Positions 45,995 to 54,956 of a stretch of DNA of 64,000 nt are shown here, piece after piece (within the stretch, counting starts at the first letter, position 1; the number at the start of each line of letters is the position of its first letter). Position numbers and translations under genes: made by a program. The notes beneath the pieces are model-generated. The model was given only the letters and a program-made list of their open reading frames with translations, did no database searches and was not told where the DNA came from. This DNA is from Caballeronia catudaia (GTDB lineage Bacteria; Pseudomonadota; Gammaproteobacteria; Burkholderiales; Burkholderiaceae), in NCBI RefSeq assembly GCF_001544755.2, contig NZ_FCOF02000001.1, positions 124,001-188,000 of the forward strand, in the 5' to 3' direction.

Positions 45995-46957
45995 ATGGAA
46001 AGGTCTATACCGAAGCGGGGCGAAAAGAGAAAAGCGTTTGACGAAGCATTGAGAGCGGGACTGGAGCAAATCGATTGGTACTGTAAGCACCACGAGTGGA
46101 CGATATTCTTGGTTGCCGGGGGACGAGGCGTATGCAAGGTGTGCAACGATGTACGCAACGAAATTACAAATGCGAGGACGACGCAGCGATATCACAACGA
46201 TCCAGAATACTATGAGTTTCGACGGAAACAAATCAGCGACGCCTTGGCCGCACGTTTGAGTATTCCGGGTCAGCGGGAGGAGATTAATGCGTACTTTCGG
46301 AAGCTTCACTCGAAGAAGTCTCAGATCGATCCGCAATACGTTGGACAGAAGCGGGAGTACGGTGCTGCAGTGACTTGGCGGACCAAAGGCAGAAATCTGG
46401 CCGAAGGATATTCAGAGCGTACGTTGCCCGCATGGTATTCACGCGAGAAGGAAGCGCTTCAAAAGTTGTATGAACCCCGAGCGTATGATGATCTCTATGA
46501 GCGCGATCACCTAATCGCGAGGAACCACAAAAAAGTCACGGGGCTGCACTGCTGGGCAAACGTTGTCGTAGTTTTCAAGAAATGGAACCGATGGAAAGGG
46601 AGCAAGTTCGACGTAACCAACGATAACAATCGCTGGCACCGCCCCGCTAATCGACATTCCGGAGGGGCTTTTGATCCTAATCCAACCTTGGACGAGCAAA
46701 AGTTAATACGGAAGCTTTGGACCGAGGAAGGGATAGCGATCGAAGACAGCCTCAGAATCCTCAGGGATTCTTTAGATCAACTAGCCCGTACCTACGAGGA
46801 ACACGTTAGTAAGATCTTCGGTATGAAACTTCCGGTTGATCCTGCTTGGTATGAACGTTGTAACCGACCCGAGGGAATCCCTCTTGAAGCCTTCAAAGGT
46901 TTTGATGAAGAGCCGGCCGAGAAGGCTATGCATGCATTTCTGCGCATTTTAAACTAG
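45995..46957 (+). CDS. HNH-like nuclease, orphan
   Basis: A 320-residue protein of no family I can name. Near the N-terminus C30, H32/H33, C47 and C50 (YCKHHE...GVCKVCND) could bind zinc. Residues 171-201 read DHLIARNHKKVTGLHCWANV and then N198 and K201, which matches the betabeta-alpha-Me core of many phage HNH proteins (DH-I-P, GLH, N, N-x-x-K). The tail is helical. GC is low for this genome. Upstream is the TTGCACA cluster, downstream a 0.7-kb structured non-coding stretch. A defence or anti-element nuclease is plausible, not shown. Confidence 0.65.
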   Translation: MERSIPKRGEKRKAFDEALRAGLEQIDWYCKHHEWTIFLVAGGRGVCKVCNDVRNEITNARTTQRYHNDPEYYEFRRKQISDALAARLSIPGQREEINAYFRKLHSKKSQIDPQYVGQKREYGAAVTWRTKGRNLAEGYSERTLPAWYSREKEALQKLYEPRAYDDLYERDHLIARNHKKVTGLHCWANVVVVFKKWNRWKGSKFDVTNDNNRWHRPANRHSGGAFDPNPTLDEQKLIRKLWTEEGIAIEDSLRILRDSLDQLARTYEEHVSKIFGMKLPVDPAWYERCNRPEGIPLEAFKGFDEEPAEKAMHAFLRILN

Positions 46958-47637
46958 AAAATACCAATCAGTCTGAGGAAGCTGCGGAGGACGACGAGTA
47001 GGAATCGATGACGAGGAAACCTGGGCCTCACATCGACATTCGCTATCATGTATTGCATGACTGCCACGTCTTAGTCCGAGTATTTGCTTACCTGACAGAT
47101 GTTTTCACCCTTTTCTGAGAACCTCTTGGTGAAACTAGGATCGCATCTGATTCGTCTGACAACTGTTTTCGTTAATCCGAATCCATTAAGGTGTCATCGT
47201 ATACGCCTGCCTTAAAGACTATCTTTGCTTGGTCAATGAAAGCTTAAACCTACAGCGCATCTCTTACTAGACCTGTGTCCTTCCATCTATCTGACGACCA
47301 CTTCAGCTTATAGAGAGTCCTTATACATCTACCATCGTTTGTTTATACGGTAATAGTTTTACCCTTATAGCGATCTCTGGTCATGTATATGATTCCGTGG
47401 ATGCCTAGGTCTCCAAATACGTGGAATCCACGGGAAAAGTGGGGCCAGCGGGTTCAGGCATCCACGAGGCCAACGCAACGGCCTAAGGTCTGTGAATTTC
47501 TTTACCGGTCTTACTTCTTCCGTCGGCACAGAAGCTACTTTCCTAGTCTTCGCTACTGAAGTGTCACCAGGTCTTTAATTCTATAGGCAAAATCCCGCTC
47601 AGCCTTAGTCGGTAAGGGTCCGCGCTTTTCAAAACTG
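46958..47637. other. AT-rich non-coding stretch with alternative hairpins
   Basis: 680 bp without a frame longer than 60 codons. CGTGGATGCCT (47396-47406) can pair with AGGCATCCACG (47456-47466), an 11-bp perfect stem, or its CCGTGGA part (47395-47401) with TCCACGG (47427-47433); the two are mutually exclusive. AGGCC/GGCCT (47467-47484) forms another stem next to it. Confidence 0.5.
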
Positions 47638-47709
47638 GTGGAATACACCACATTTTGCCCAATATGGTCGGCTCGTAGAGAGACCGTCACAGTAGAAGTT
47701 GCGCTGAAA

Positions 47710-48405
47710 ATGAAGAATGACGATGAAGAACTAACTGCGGTCAGAAGCGCAGTACAGGAATCTCCCTATCTGCCACAGATGTCGTGGCTCATATCAGACC
47801 AAGAGGATTTACCGAAGTACGTTGCAATCGACGGAAGCTATCGGGTAGTTCCTAAGGAACGTCTAAGGTCTGCTGGATGGAAAGTCACGAAGAAGACTCT
47901 TCCGGTAGTTCAGAAGGTTCCCGATACTTGGCTCGATACGCATACTGGGGAGATAGTCACTAAAACACAGGCACGAAAACACAAAATACGCCTTCCTGAA
48001 CTGAGGTCGGTCTCCGACAAATTTATTGACACACATATCAGGATCGGCGATTGTCCCCCTAAGGAACGCCCGTTCGTGGCATACCTTCTAGCAATGCGAA
48101 ACCGTCGCGGTGGATTGACCGCTGGATTAGATGCTGTCATTGATCGTTGGATCGCCTTTGCGTATCCCGGTCTATTATCAAATCACAAGGCACGCAAGAG
48201 AAAGGAACTTAAGGGCATCATCGAGAAACGACGGCTGATGGTCAACGATTTGACGATGGCCCGTGACCTGCAAATTCTGAATCCTGCAATCACGAAACAG
48301 GACATATTGGAAGAGGCGGCGCGGGTCTTTTCCGTTTTGCCTGTCCGGGGTAAAACTCATAGTGCAATCGGTATCTCTGCAACCATCACGAACGGGGGCG
48401 ATTGA
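47710..48405 (+). CDS. Hypothetical protein, 231 residues
   Basis: From the ATG at 47710 (a GTG at 47638 would add 24 residues; neither has a strong ribosome-binding site). The protein is Lys/Arg-rich with no membrane segment. Two short repeats are visible: PDTWLDTHTGEIVTKTQARK and SDKFIDTHIRIGD share the W/F-x-DTH core. The C-terminal part is probably helical (ARKRKELKGIIEKRRLMVND). No family recognised. It is followed by another unknown gene in the same direction. Confidence 0.6.
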   Translation: MKNDDEELTAVRSAVQESPYLPQMSWLISDQEDLPKYVAIDGSYRVVPKERLRSAGWKVTKKTLPVVQKVPDTWLDTHTGEIVTKTQARKHKIRLPELRSVSDKFIDTHIRIGDCPPKERPFVAYLLAMRNRRGGLTAGLDAVIDRWIAFAYPGLLSNHKARKRKELKGIIEKRRLMVNDLTMARDLQILNPAITKQDILEEAARVFSVLPVRGKTHSAIGISATITNGGD

Positions 48406-48451
48406 GCGCAGGAACGGGGCAAGTGGCAACCCTGCACTATCCGCAACGATC

Positions 48452-48901
48452 ATGAGCCAGATGAAGAAACAGCACACTCGGCGGCGGGAGCTGATAAGCC
48501 GATATGGACGCGTCACAAATTGGCATGCAAGTCTGCGGGAGCATGCGGACAGACCTCGGGGTCGACCTCCAGCGAGAGAGAGCCGCGCGACCGTTCTGAT
48601 CGAAGGGGAATTCACAGAGCCGGTTGGCGGGGTCACCCGATTCCTGATTCAAGTCTCGCCAGCTGAGAAGCCGGAACTGGGGAATGCCGAAGTACCCAAC
48701 GTCGGCGTGTTCATATCGGTCAAACCCGAGTTTCAGGGTGTCGTTGATATGACGGATGGCCGTTTCCACGAGTTGTTGACCCTAGCCGCATCGAACCGCT
48801 TGGCTTGGTGCCATTTCGCATTTACGACCCCGTATCGCCGGTCTGCGTTTATCGTCAGTATTGACTTCACCACTCAGCCGCCCGACGACGAGACCCAATG
48901 A
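48452..48901 (+). CDS. Hypothetical protein, 149 residues
   Basis: 149 residues from the ATG at 48452 (48362 is an alternative that overlaps the previous gene). The sequence MSQMKKQHTRRRELISRYGR is basic; the rest looks like a mixed alpha/beta domain (ATVLIEGEFTEPVGGVTRFL, FISVKPEFQGVVDMTDGRFH, FAFTTPYRRSAFIVSIDFTT). I do not recognise it. It is convergent with the integrase gene, 69 bp away. Confidence 0.55.
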   Translation: MSQMKKQHTRRRELISRYGRVTNWHASLREHADRPRGRPPARESRATVLIEGEFTEPVGGVTRFLIQVSPAEKPELGNAEVPNVGVFISVKPEFQGVVDMTDGRFHELLTLAASNRLAWCHFAFTTPYRRSAFIVSIDFTTQPPDDETQ

Positions 48902-48970
48902 GGCACAACCCCATCAAATTTCGCCGCTGGGCCGCCAGAGGCGCTGTGACTATGGGCAAACTTCTGATCG

Positions 48971-49954
48971 TCAGCCGAGCTTCATCGCCAATTCGCCCGC
49001 GTCGATTGACACGTACCGCTGCAGCATGTTCGCCGTTGTGTGTCCGGATATGGCTCGAAGTTCCAGAACCGAAAGTCCCTGCTTCGCCAGCCTTGTAAGT
49101 GCATCGTGCCTCAGGTCGTGGAACGTGAAGTCGGTGATACCGGCACGGGTAACCGCCCGTTCATAGGCTTGCTTTAAGGCCTCTACGGAAACAGGAAAGA
49201 CGTTTCCATCAACGCTGCGCGGTAGCGTATTCAGCATCCCGACGCACTGAGGCGACAATGGAATTCGCCTCGGTTGGCCTGTCTTCGTCACATGCAGCAT
49301 TGCCGTGCGGTGCGACAAGTCCACGTCGTTCCATCGCAATGCGAGGATTTCTCCGCGCCGAGCAGCGGTTTCCAAGGCAAAGACGACGACCGGCTTGATC
49401 CATGGGTTCCGGCATTCATTGCAGGAGGAAACAAGGGCGGTCCTTTCTGATGTGGTCAGCACACGGTCACGGGGTTTTCCGGCAGGTGGCTTCCTTATCA
49501 GGCTGACGGGGTTCTTGGAAATCGGAACGCCCCACTCGCGGTTTGCCATCGTGAAAACGTGCCCAAGGAGTTGGAGTTCCCGCAATGCCGTTCCAGAGGA
49601 GACCTCGCTCACGCGGGAATCCCGCCACGACGCGATCATCTGCGGTGTGATTGTCGCAATTGCGTGCTTTGCTAGCCCGAGCTTCTTGAGCGTCTCAATT
49701 CTGTAAGCTTCGGCCCGGCTTCCCCGCTTGCCGCTACTGACTTCCTTCGCGTATCGGTCGAGGAGTTCTCCGAGGGTCGTCCGGCGGTCTCGAACGGTGG
49801 TGTCGATCCACTCTCCAGCGTCGATAAGGCGTTCCTGCAGCCGTGCCCATTTCTCCGCATCTTTCTTGAGGGTGAACGTTTTCGATTGGGTCGGGTAGCC
49901 ACTGCGTTTCACGATCGCCTGCCAGCGGTCGTTGCGTTGTCGAATGGTTGCCAT
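48971..49954 (-). CDS. int: Tyrosine site-specific integrase
   Basis: A 327-residue phage-type integrase. Catalytic residues: Arg in ETAARRGEILALRW, Lys in TKTGQPRRIPL, HxxR in FHDLRHDALTRLA, His in ISGHTTANML and Tyr in LQRYVSID. The N-terminal arm-binding domain (MATIRQRNDRWQAIVKRSGY) is present. The ATG at 49954 has GGAG seven bases upstream; the frame runs on to 50170 only by translating the tRNA backwards. It would insert the island into tRNA-Ala. Its ribosome-binding region abuts the right arm repeats, so it may regulate itself. Confidence 0.95.
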   Translation of the reverse strand: MATIRQRNDRWQAIVKRSGYPTQSKTFTLKKDAEKWARLQERLIDAGEWIDTTVRDRRTTLGELLDRYAKEVSSGKRGSRAEAYRIETLKKLGLAKHAIATITPQMIASWRDSRVSEVSSGTALRELQLLGHVFTMANREWGVPISKNPVSLIRKPPAGKPRDRVLTTSERTALVSSCNECRNPWIKPVVVFALETAARRGEILALRWNDVDLSHRTAMLHVTKTGQPRRIPLSPQCVGMLNTLPRSVDGNVFPVSVEALKQAYERAVTRAGITDFTFHDLRHDALTRLAKQGLSVLELRAISGHTTANMLQRYVSIDAGELAMKLG

Positions 49955-49965
49955 CACTTCTCCAA

Positions 49966-49984
49966 GGGTGACAGCGGGGTGACA
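49966..49984. repeat. Putative integrase arm sites, right end
   Basis: GGGTGACA at 49966-49973 and 49977-49984, the same orientation and 11-bp period as at the left end, just upstream of int. Confidence 0.6.
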
Positions 49985-50040
49985 AACCATAGTGACGAAT
50001 GGGGGGCATCTGATGCTAACCCCTTGATCTAACGGCAGTT

Positions 50041-50116
<76 letters not shown>

Positions 50117-50125
50117 CCGAATCCG

Positions 50126-50155
50126 AAGGGCCTGGCTTAACCGCCGGGCCCTTTT
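50126..50155 (+). terminator. Terminator after tRNA-Ala copy 2
   Basis: AGGGCC pairs with GGCCCT, then TTTT; presumably the original chromosomal terminator. Confidence 0.75.
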
Positions 50156-50226
50156 CATTTCCTCACTCACCCGCCGCTCCCCACCATCGCGCTAAACTAA
50201 CCCTCACATCGAACGCGAGGTCGACG

Positions 50227-50634
50227 ATGCATTTCAACATCCGCGAAATAGATCACGTCGTGATTCGCTGCGCCGATCTCGACAACATGGTGCACTTCTA
50301 TCGCACCGCACTGGGCTGTCCGGTCGAGAAGGAGCAGCGCGATCTCGGCCTCGTGCAGATGCGCGCCGGCCGCTCGCTGATCGACCTGCTGGCCGTTGGT
50401 GCGAAGATCGATCGACCGGAAAGCGGCGCGCCCGGCGCGGGCCGCAACATGGACCATCTGTGCATTCGCGTCGAACCGTTCGATGCCGATGCGTTGCGCG
50501 CGCATCTCGAACAGCATGGCGCGGGCATCGGCGAAGAAGCGCGGCGTTACGGCGCCGAAGGCTTCGGCCCGTCGCTTTATCTGTTCGATCCCGAGGGCAA
50601 CATGATCGAACTCAAAGGACCGCCCGAAGCCTGA
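50227..50634 (+). CDS. VOC family protein (glyoxalase/bleomycin-resistance fold)
   Basis: A 135-residue protein with two betaalpha-beta-beta-beta modules. Putative metal ligands: His in REIDHVVIRC, His in RNMDHLCIRV and Glu in DPEGNMIELKG. This single-domain form includes lactoylglutathione lyase-like and fosfomycin-resistance-like proteins; the substrate is not determinable. It is the first chromosomal gene to the right of the island. Confidence 0.85.
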   Translation: MHFNIREIDHVVIRCADLDNMVHFYRTALGCPVEKEQRDLGLVQMRAGRSLIDLLAVGAKIDRPESGAPGAGRNMDHLCIRVEPFDADALRAHLEQHGAGIGEEARRYGAEGFGPSLYLFDPEGNMIELKGPPEA

Positions 50635-50637
50635 AAC

Positions 50638-51189
50638 TCATGCAGCGCCGGTCTTGAGCACGTTCCAGCGAATCGCAACGGGATCGACGCGCTCGCTGCT
50701 CAGCGACGCGTCGCCGTCCTGCATCATCAACTGCAGACGCATCGTCCGTTCGGCCAGCTTGCCGAGCGCTTCGGCGACACCCTCTTCCAGCGACCAGACC
50801 GTCACGTTCTGCAAGCGCTCGACTTTGCCCCTCACGCCCTGCCACCAGATGTCCGCTGTCCTGCCGGCATAAGCGATGACGATCACGCGGTCCGAGCGGC
50901 CGCTCGCTTTCGAGATGCGCCGCTCGTCGGGCTGGCCGACTTCGATCCATGTCTCGATCTGTCCGGTGAGATCCTTTTGCCAGAGGTCGGGCTCGTCGGT
51001 ATCGGACAGGCCTTTGCAGAACTCCAGGCGCTCGTCCGCGAAGAGACCGAATGCGGCGACGCGCACCATCATCCGTTCGTCGGTCTCCGATGGATGACGC
51101 GCGATGGTCAGGGAATGATCGCCATAGTAGTGGCGATCCATATCGGCAACCTGGAGGTCCGCCTTGTAGATCGTGGATTTGAGAGCCAT
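50638..51189 (-). CDS. yaeQ: YaeQ family protein
   Basis: A 183-residue protein matching YaeQ over its whole length (MALKSTIYKADLQVADMDRH, IETWIEVGQPDERRISKASG, VIVIAYAG). The fold is related to PD-(D/E)XK nucleases, with E, D, E/Q-x-K-like residues in the IEVGQPDERRI region. The cellular role is unclear. It is convergent with the VOC gene. Confidence 0.9.
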   Translation of the reverse strand: MALKSTIYKADLQVADMDRHYYGDHSLTIARHPSETDERMMVRVAAFGLFADERLEFCKGLSDTDEPDLWQKDLTGQIETWIEVGQPDERRISKASGRSDRVIVIAYAGRTADIWWQGVRGKVERLQNVTVWSLEEGVAEALGKLAERTMRLQLMMQDGDASLSSERVDPVAIRWNVLKTGAA

Positions 51190-51422
51190 TCAGCATCGGA
51201 CGCCGGATTTTTCGGCCGGCGGAGAAGGATTGTCGATATGCACGACGACGTCGCGCGAAAGCGACATTGTGCGTCGAATCGATGCTGATTTGGAAGACGG
51301 CGAGGCGAACTCGTCCTCGCGGGCGCGCATTTCTGCCGACCACAAATTCTCGGCTAAATCAAATCACCGGCACGATTCAAATCGCGCCGGATCGCTGATT
51401 TATCGAATTCGCAGAAAACCGC

Positions 51423-51767
51423 TTATTGATCGATGAAACGATCGGTGGTCCACATGCCTTGCGTATCGCTATTTGAGGCGTTGACGAATTCGACGTCATG
51501 CCCAACCACGCGAATCACGCGAAAATGCGATTCGACCGGAGTCGAGATGCATTCGAAACCCTCGAAAAACTGCTGCATCTTCTGATGCTCGCCCGCTCTC
51601 GCGTGCTGGTCGGCCGAATCGAACTTGTCCTTGGACAAGCAGCCATACGAGTTGGGCCGGAAGGTGAACGTCTGCTGCGGCTGAACGACGTTGTCCTGAG
51701 CTTGCGCCGCGGACACGACTGCGAACAAACCCATCACCGCGAAAAGAGCACTGGCGCGTTTCTGCAT
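51423..51767 (-). CDS. Secreted hypothetical protein, 114 residues
   Basis: A clear signal peptide (MQKRASALFAVMGLFAVVSAAQA, cleavage after AQA) followed by a small domain of about 90 residues with two cysteines (SYGCLSKDKF and GFECISTPVE) that could form a disulfide. No family recognised. GGAGG lies upstream of the ATG on the minus strand. Confidence 0.65.
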   Translation of the reverse strand: MQKRASALFAVMGLFAVVSAAQAQDNVVQPQQTFTFRPNSYGCLSKDKFDSADQHARAGEHQKMQQFFEGFECISTPVESHFRVIRVVGHDVEFVNASNSDTQGMWTTDRFIDQ

Positions 51768-52164
51768 GTATAGCCTCCAAACGAAATCGTTTTGAAATTA
51801 GCTATGTATTTAAAAGCGAATGACCGCAAGACTCATGCTAATTGAGAGCGTCGAACTTGCAAGCATATGTTGTTTGCGATCGCAACACGTCAGAATGTCG
51901 CAGGCTTCTTAAATCAGGGCAGCGAACGTCGCATGGAACGAAAAATATCGAAAAGGCGCTGGAAAGGCAGTCAAAGCTCACGCATGAATGACTATGCGTG
52001 CGGCAATTTACCTCTCGACGCCGTTTGGTGCACTGCATTAGTGGTGCATGCGTGAAGTCCCACGTATCCGTGAACGGGTGCGTAACGTCAAGCTGGCTGA
52101 ACGGCCTATTGCCATGCTCGCGCGTTCATGGATAAATCGACGCATCGAACCAAGGAGTCCCAGC
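51768..52164. other. Intergenic region
   Basis: 397 bp between divergent genes. Nothing recognised beyond the ribosome-binding sites. Confidence 0.4.
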
Positions 52165-52791
52165 ATGACCCTCGCTCAATGGCTGCCGTTCGCGATTGCG
52201 TCGGCGATTCTAGTCGCGATTCCCGGCCCCACTGTGTTGCTCGTCGTGTCCTACGCGCTCGGCCACGGCCGCAAATACGCATTCGCGACGACAGTCGGCG
52301 TCGCGCTCGGCGATGCCACCGCAATGACCGCATCGATGCTCGGGCTGGGCGTGCTGCTGGCGGCATCGGCCGAACTGTTCATGATGGTGAAATGGATCGG
52401 CGCGGCTTATCTCATCTATCTCGGCTTCAAACTGTGGCGCGCGCCGGTCGTCGATACGGACGCCGTGCAGCCCGCCGGCGACTTGCGAACGGGCCGGATC
52501 ATGGCGCATGCCTATGCCGTCACGACGCTGAATCCGAAGAGCATCATTTTCTTCGTCGCGTTCCTGCCGCAATTCGTCGACCCACACGCGGCGAGCGTGT
52601 CGCAGATCGCGATTCTGGAAGCGACCTTCGTCGGGCTCGCGACAGCCAATGCGTTCGCGTACGCGCTGCTCGCGTCCGGCGCGCGCAAGGCAATCCGCAA
52701 ACCTTCGGTGCAGCGTGCGGTCAACCGCACGGGCGGCGCGCTCCTCATGGGCGCGGGCGTCTTCGCCGCGGCATGGAAGAAGGCGGCATGA
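52165..52791 (+). CDS. LysE/RhtB family amino-acid exporter
   Basis: A 208-residue membrane protein with the LysE/RhtB opening LAQWLPFAIASAILVAIPGPTVLLV and GAAYLIYLGFKLWR, about six helices. The ATG at 52165 has AAGGAG seven bases upstream; the frame is open further 5'. The family exports amino acids such as homoserine, threonine or lysine. It overlaps the next gene by 4 bp (ATGA). Confidence 0.9.
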   Translation: MTLAQWLPFAIASAILVAIPGPTVLLVVSYALGHGRKYAFATTVGVALGDATAMTASMLGLGVLLAASAELFMMVKWIGAAYLIYLGFKLWRAPVVDTDAVQPAGDLRTGRIMAHAYAVTTLNPKSIIFFVAFLPQFVDPHAASVSQIAILEATFVGLATANAFAYALLASGARKAIRKPSVQRAVNRTGGALLMGAGVFAAAWKKAA

Positions 52792-53258
52792 GCACGCCCG
52801 CCGATTGGACCGCCAGCGCGCGGCGCGTCTACTTCGGCCTGCTGGACGACTGGAACAGGCAGGACGCGGCCGCGATGGCGGCGCGCTTCACAGATCGCGG
52901 GAGCCTCGTTGGTTTCGATGGCAGCGTCATCGACGGGCGCACGTGCATCGAAGCGCACCTCCGGCCGATCTTCGCCGGGCATCCGACACCGCGTTTCGTG
53001 GCAAAGGTCCGCGAAGTGAGGCGCATGGCGAAGGGGCAGACGCTATTGTTGCGTGCCGTCGCGGGCATGTGGCCGCGCGGCGCGACCGCGCTCGAACCGA
53101 GTTTGAACGCAATTCAGACAATCGTGCTGTCGCTCTGCGATGGCGCGTATCGGATCGAGATGTTTCAGAACACGCCAGCGGCGTTTCACGGTCGGCCGGA
53201 GGAAGTCGAGAAGCTCAGCGCGGAGTTGCGCGAGGTCGGCAAGCCCGCGGGCGCGTAG
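52788..53258 (+). CDS. NTF2-like (SgcJ/EcaC or SnoaL-type) protein
   Basis: A 156-residue protein with a cone-shaped NTF2-like fold signature (FGLLDDWNRQDAAAMAARFT, then GSVIDGRTCIEAHL). The family ranges from isomerases to proteins without activity. It is coupled to the LysE-type exporter gene, an unusual pairing for which I know no rationale. It ends 1 bp before the convergent mnmE stop. Confidence 0.75.
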   Translation: MSTPADWTASARRVYFGLLDDWNRQDAAAMAARFTDRGSLVGFDGSVIDGRTCIEAHLRPIFAGHPTPRFVAKVREVRRMAKGQTLLLRAVAGMWPRGATALEPSLNAIQTIVLSLCDGAYRIEMFQNTPAAFHGRPEEVEKLSAELREVGKPAGA

Positions 53259-53259
53259 C

Positions 53260-54648
53260 CTATTTTCCGATGCAGAAGCGGCTGAAGATCACGCCCAACA
53301 GATCATCGGATGTGAACTCGCCAGTGATCGCGTTGAGATTGTCTTGCGCGAGCCGCAACTCCTCCGCGAACAGATCGAGCGCCTGCGAGCGCTGATCCGC
53401 GTGTTCCGCCGCCAGTGCGAGGTGATCGCGCGATTCGCGCAACGCGATCAGATGACGTTCGCGCGCGAGATACACGCTTTCCGCACCCGCCTGCCAGCCG
53501 GCGATCTTCAGAAGCTCGTCGCGCAATAGCGAGATTCCGTCGCCGGTCTTGGCAGACAGATTCACTTCACGCGCTCGACTCGCGCCGTCGCGCACGACGG
53601 CCGGTGCGCCCGCGAGATCCGTCTTGTTCATCACCCGTACGACCGGCACGCCCGCCGGGAAGCGCGCCGCGATGGCGTGATCCTCGGGCGTCACGCCTTC
53701 GCGGGCATCGAGAAGATGCAGCACGACGTCGGCGCGCTCGATCTCACCCCACGTGCGCTCGATGCCGATGCGCTCCACTTCGTCCTGTGTATCGCGCAGC
53801 CCTGCGGTATCGATGATATGCAGCGGAATGCCTTCGACCTGAATCGTCTGCGCGACTTTGTCACGCGTCGTGCCGGCAATCGGCGTGACAATCGCGAGTT
53901 CCGCGCCCGCGAGCGCGTTGAGCAGCGACGATTTGCCTACGTTCGGCTGGCCCGCGAGCACCACGGACAAGCCTTCGCGCAAGAGCGCGCCTTGACGTGC
54001 ATCGGCGAGAACCGTGTCGAGCCGCTCGCGGATGCGTGCGAGCTTGCCGCGGGCGTCCGCTGCTTCGAGGAAGTCGATTTCTTCCTCGGGAAAATCCAGC
54101 GTCGCCTCGACGAGCATGCGCAGATTGATCACATCCTCGACGAGCGCGTGAATCTCGCGCGAGAACGCGCCTTCCAGCGAGCGGCCGGCCGAGCGCGCCG
54201 CCGCTTCCGTGCTCGCTTCGATCAGATCGGCGACCGCTTCCGCCTGTGCGAGATCCAGCTTGTCATTGAGAAAAGCGCGCCGCGTGAATTCGCCAGGTTC
54301 GGCGAGGCGCAGATCGAAATCGCGGCCGGTTTCGAGGGCGCGTTGCAGAACCAGTTGCAGCACGATCGGGCCGCCATGTCCCTGTAGCTCCAGCACGTGC
54401 TCGCCCGTATAGGAATTGGGCGCGGGAAAGTAAAGGGCGATACCGCGATCGAGCGCTTCGCCATTGCCGTCCACGAACGGTACATAACTCGCATGCCGCG
54501 GCGCGAGCGCCTGCCCGCACAACGCCTGCATGGCTTTCTGCGCGGCGGCCTCGCCCGAACGGCCGAACGACAGACGCACCACACCGATGCCGCCGCGTCC
54601 CGGCGCGGTAGCGATCGCGGCGATCGGATCGGTGTCGTTGCTCAGCAT
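53260..54648 (-). CDS. mnmE: tRNA modification GTPase MnmE (TrmE)
   Basis: A 462-residue GTPase which, with MnmG, makes 5-carboxymethylaminomethyl-uridine at tRNA wobble positions. The N-terminal folate-binding domain ([20 protein letters not shown]-like), the G domain with [29 protein letters not shown] and NKTD, and the C-terminal FCIGK are all present. The ATG at 54648 starts the conserved region. Its neighbours yidC, rnpA and dnaA follow the common origin-proximal order, interrupted here by two HTH genes. Confidence 0.97.
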   Translation of the reverse strand: MLSNDTDPIAAIATAPGRGGIGVVRLSFGRSGEAAAQKAMQALCGQALAPRHASYVPFVDGNGEALDRGIALYFPAPNSYTGEHVLELQGHGGPIVLQLVLQRALETGRDFDLRLAEPGEFTRRAFLNDKLDLAQAEAVADLIEASTEAAARSAGRSLEGAFSREIHALVEDVINLRMLVEATLDFPEEEIDFLEAADARGKLARIRERLDTVLADARQGALLREGLSVVLAGQPNVGKSSLLNALAGAELAIVTPIAGTTRDKVAQTIQVEGIPLHIIDTAGLRDTQDEVERIGIERTWGEIERADVVLHLLDAREGVTPEDHAIAARFPAGVPVVRVMNKTDLAGAPAVVRDGASRAREVNLSAKTGDGISLLRDELLKIAGWQAGAESVYLARERHLIALRESRDHLALAAEHADQRSQALDLFAEELRLAQDNLNAITGEFTSDDLLGVIFSRFCIGK

Positions 54649-54956
54649 GAGGGAAGTGGGAGTGGATGTTTTAAGAGTGCCGGCATTGTATCGCGGAGCC
54701 CGCATTGCACTCGCGCGCTGGTGCGAACCGGGCACATGCGTTATCTTTTTTGGGATAGACGTGCGTAGTCGGACCGAGAGTCAAATTTCATGGCAAAAGT
54801 GCGTAGAAGCCCACTAGAAGCCAAGCTAAGAGGAGAATTTGCTGCTCGAACGCAGCGAACACGCGCACTTAATCAAGATAAATAATGTCATGTTCTCGTA
54901 AAAAGTAACGTAACCGGTTGCTTTATAAGCGGCAATTGCCTTGCACAATCCAGTCC
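54649..54956. other. Intergenic region with a possible 31-codon frame
   Basis: 308 bp, AT-rich relative to the flanks. An ATG at 54790 opens a 31-codon frame ending at 54885, with Arg/Lys-rich content and host-atypical codons (AGA, CTA). A GAGAG lies about ten bases upstream. It may be a relic. Confidence 0.3.

Larger units (their letters stand above)
38896..50040. mobile_element. Genomic island in tRNA-Ala(CGC) with restriction-modification and other nuclease cargo
   Basis: About 11.1 kb lies between two identical tRNA-Ala genes. A tyrosine integrase gene adjoins the right copy, GGGTGACA repeat pairs sit at both ends, and codon use and base composition inside differ from the host (clearly AT-richer at 44-48.5 kb). 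Cargo runs DUF262-HNH, vsr, GIY-YIG restriction enzyme, C5 methyltransferase, HTH regulator, serine resolvase, an HNH-like orphan and two unknown genes. No conjugation genes are present, so any transfer would need help from elsewhere. Confidence 0.88.

Noticed and set aside
45815-46336. A 173-codon minus-strand frame opposite the HNH-like gene
   Set aside because: The plus-strand frame is longer and contains a coherent nuclease motif; the minus frame has none.
46958-47637. A retron-type ncRNA
   Set aside because: The hairpins invite the idea, but no reverse transcriptase gene is present in the island.
48898-49098. A 66-codon frame overlapping the stop of the 149-residue gene (ATGA)
   Set aside because: It runs antisense over the end of the integrase gene and looks like its shadow.
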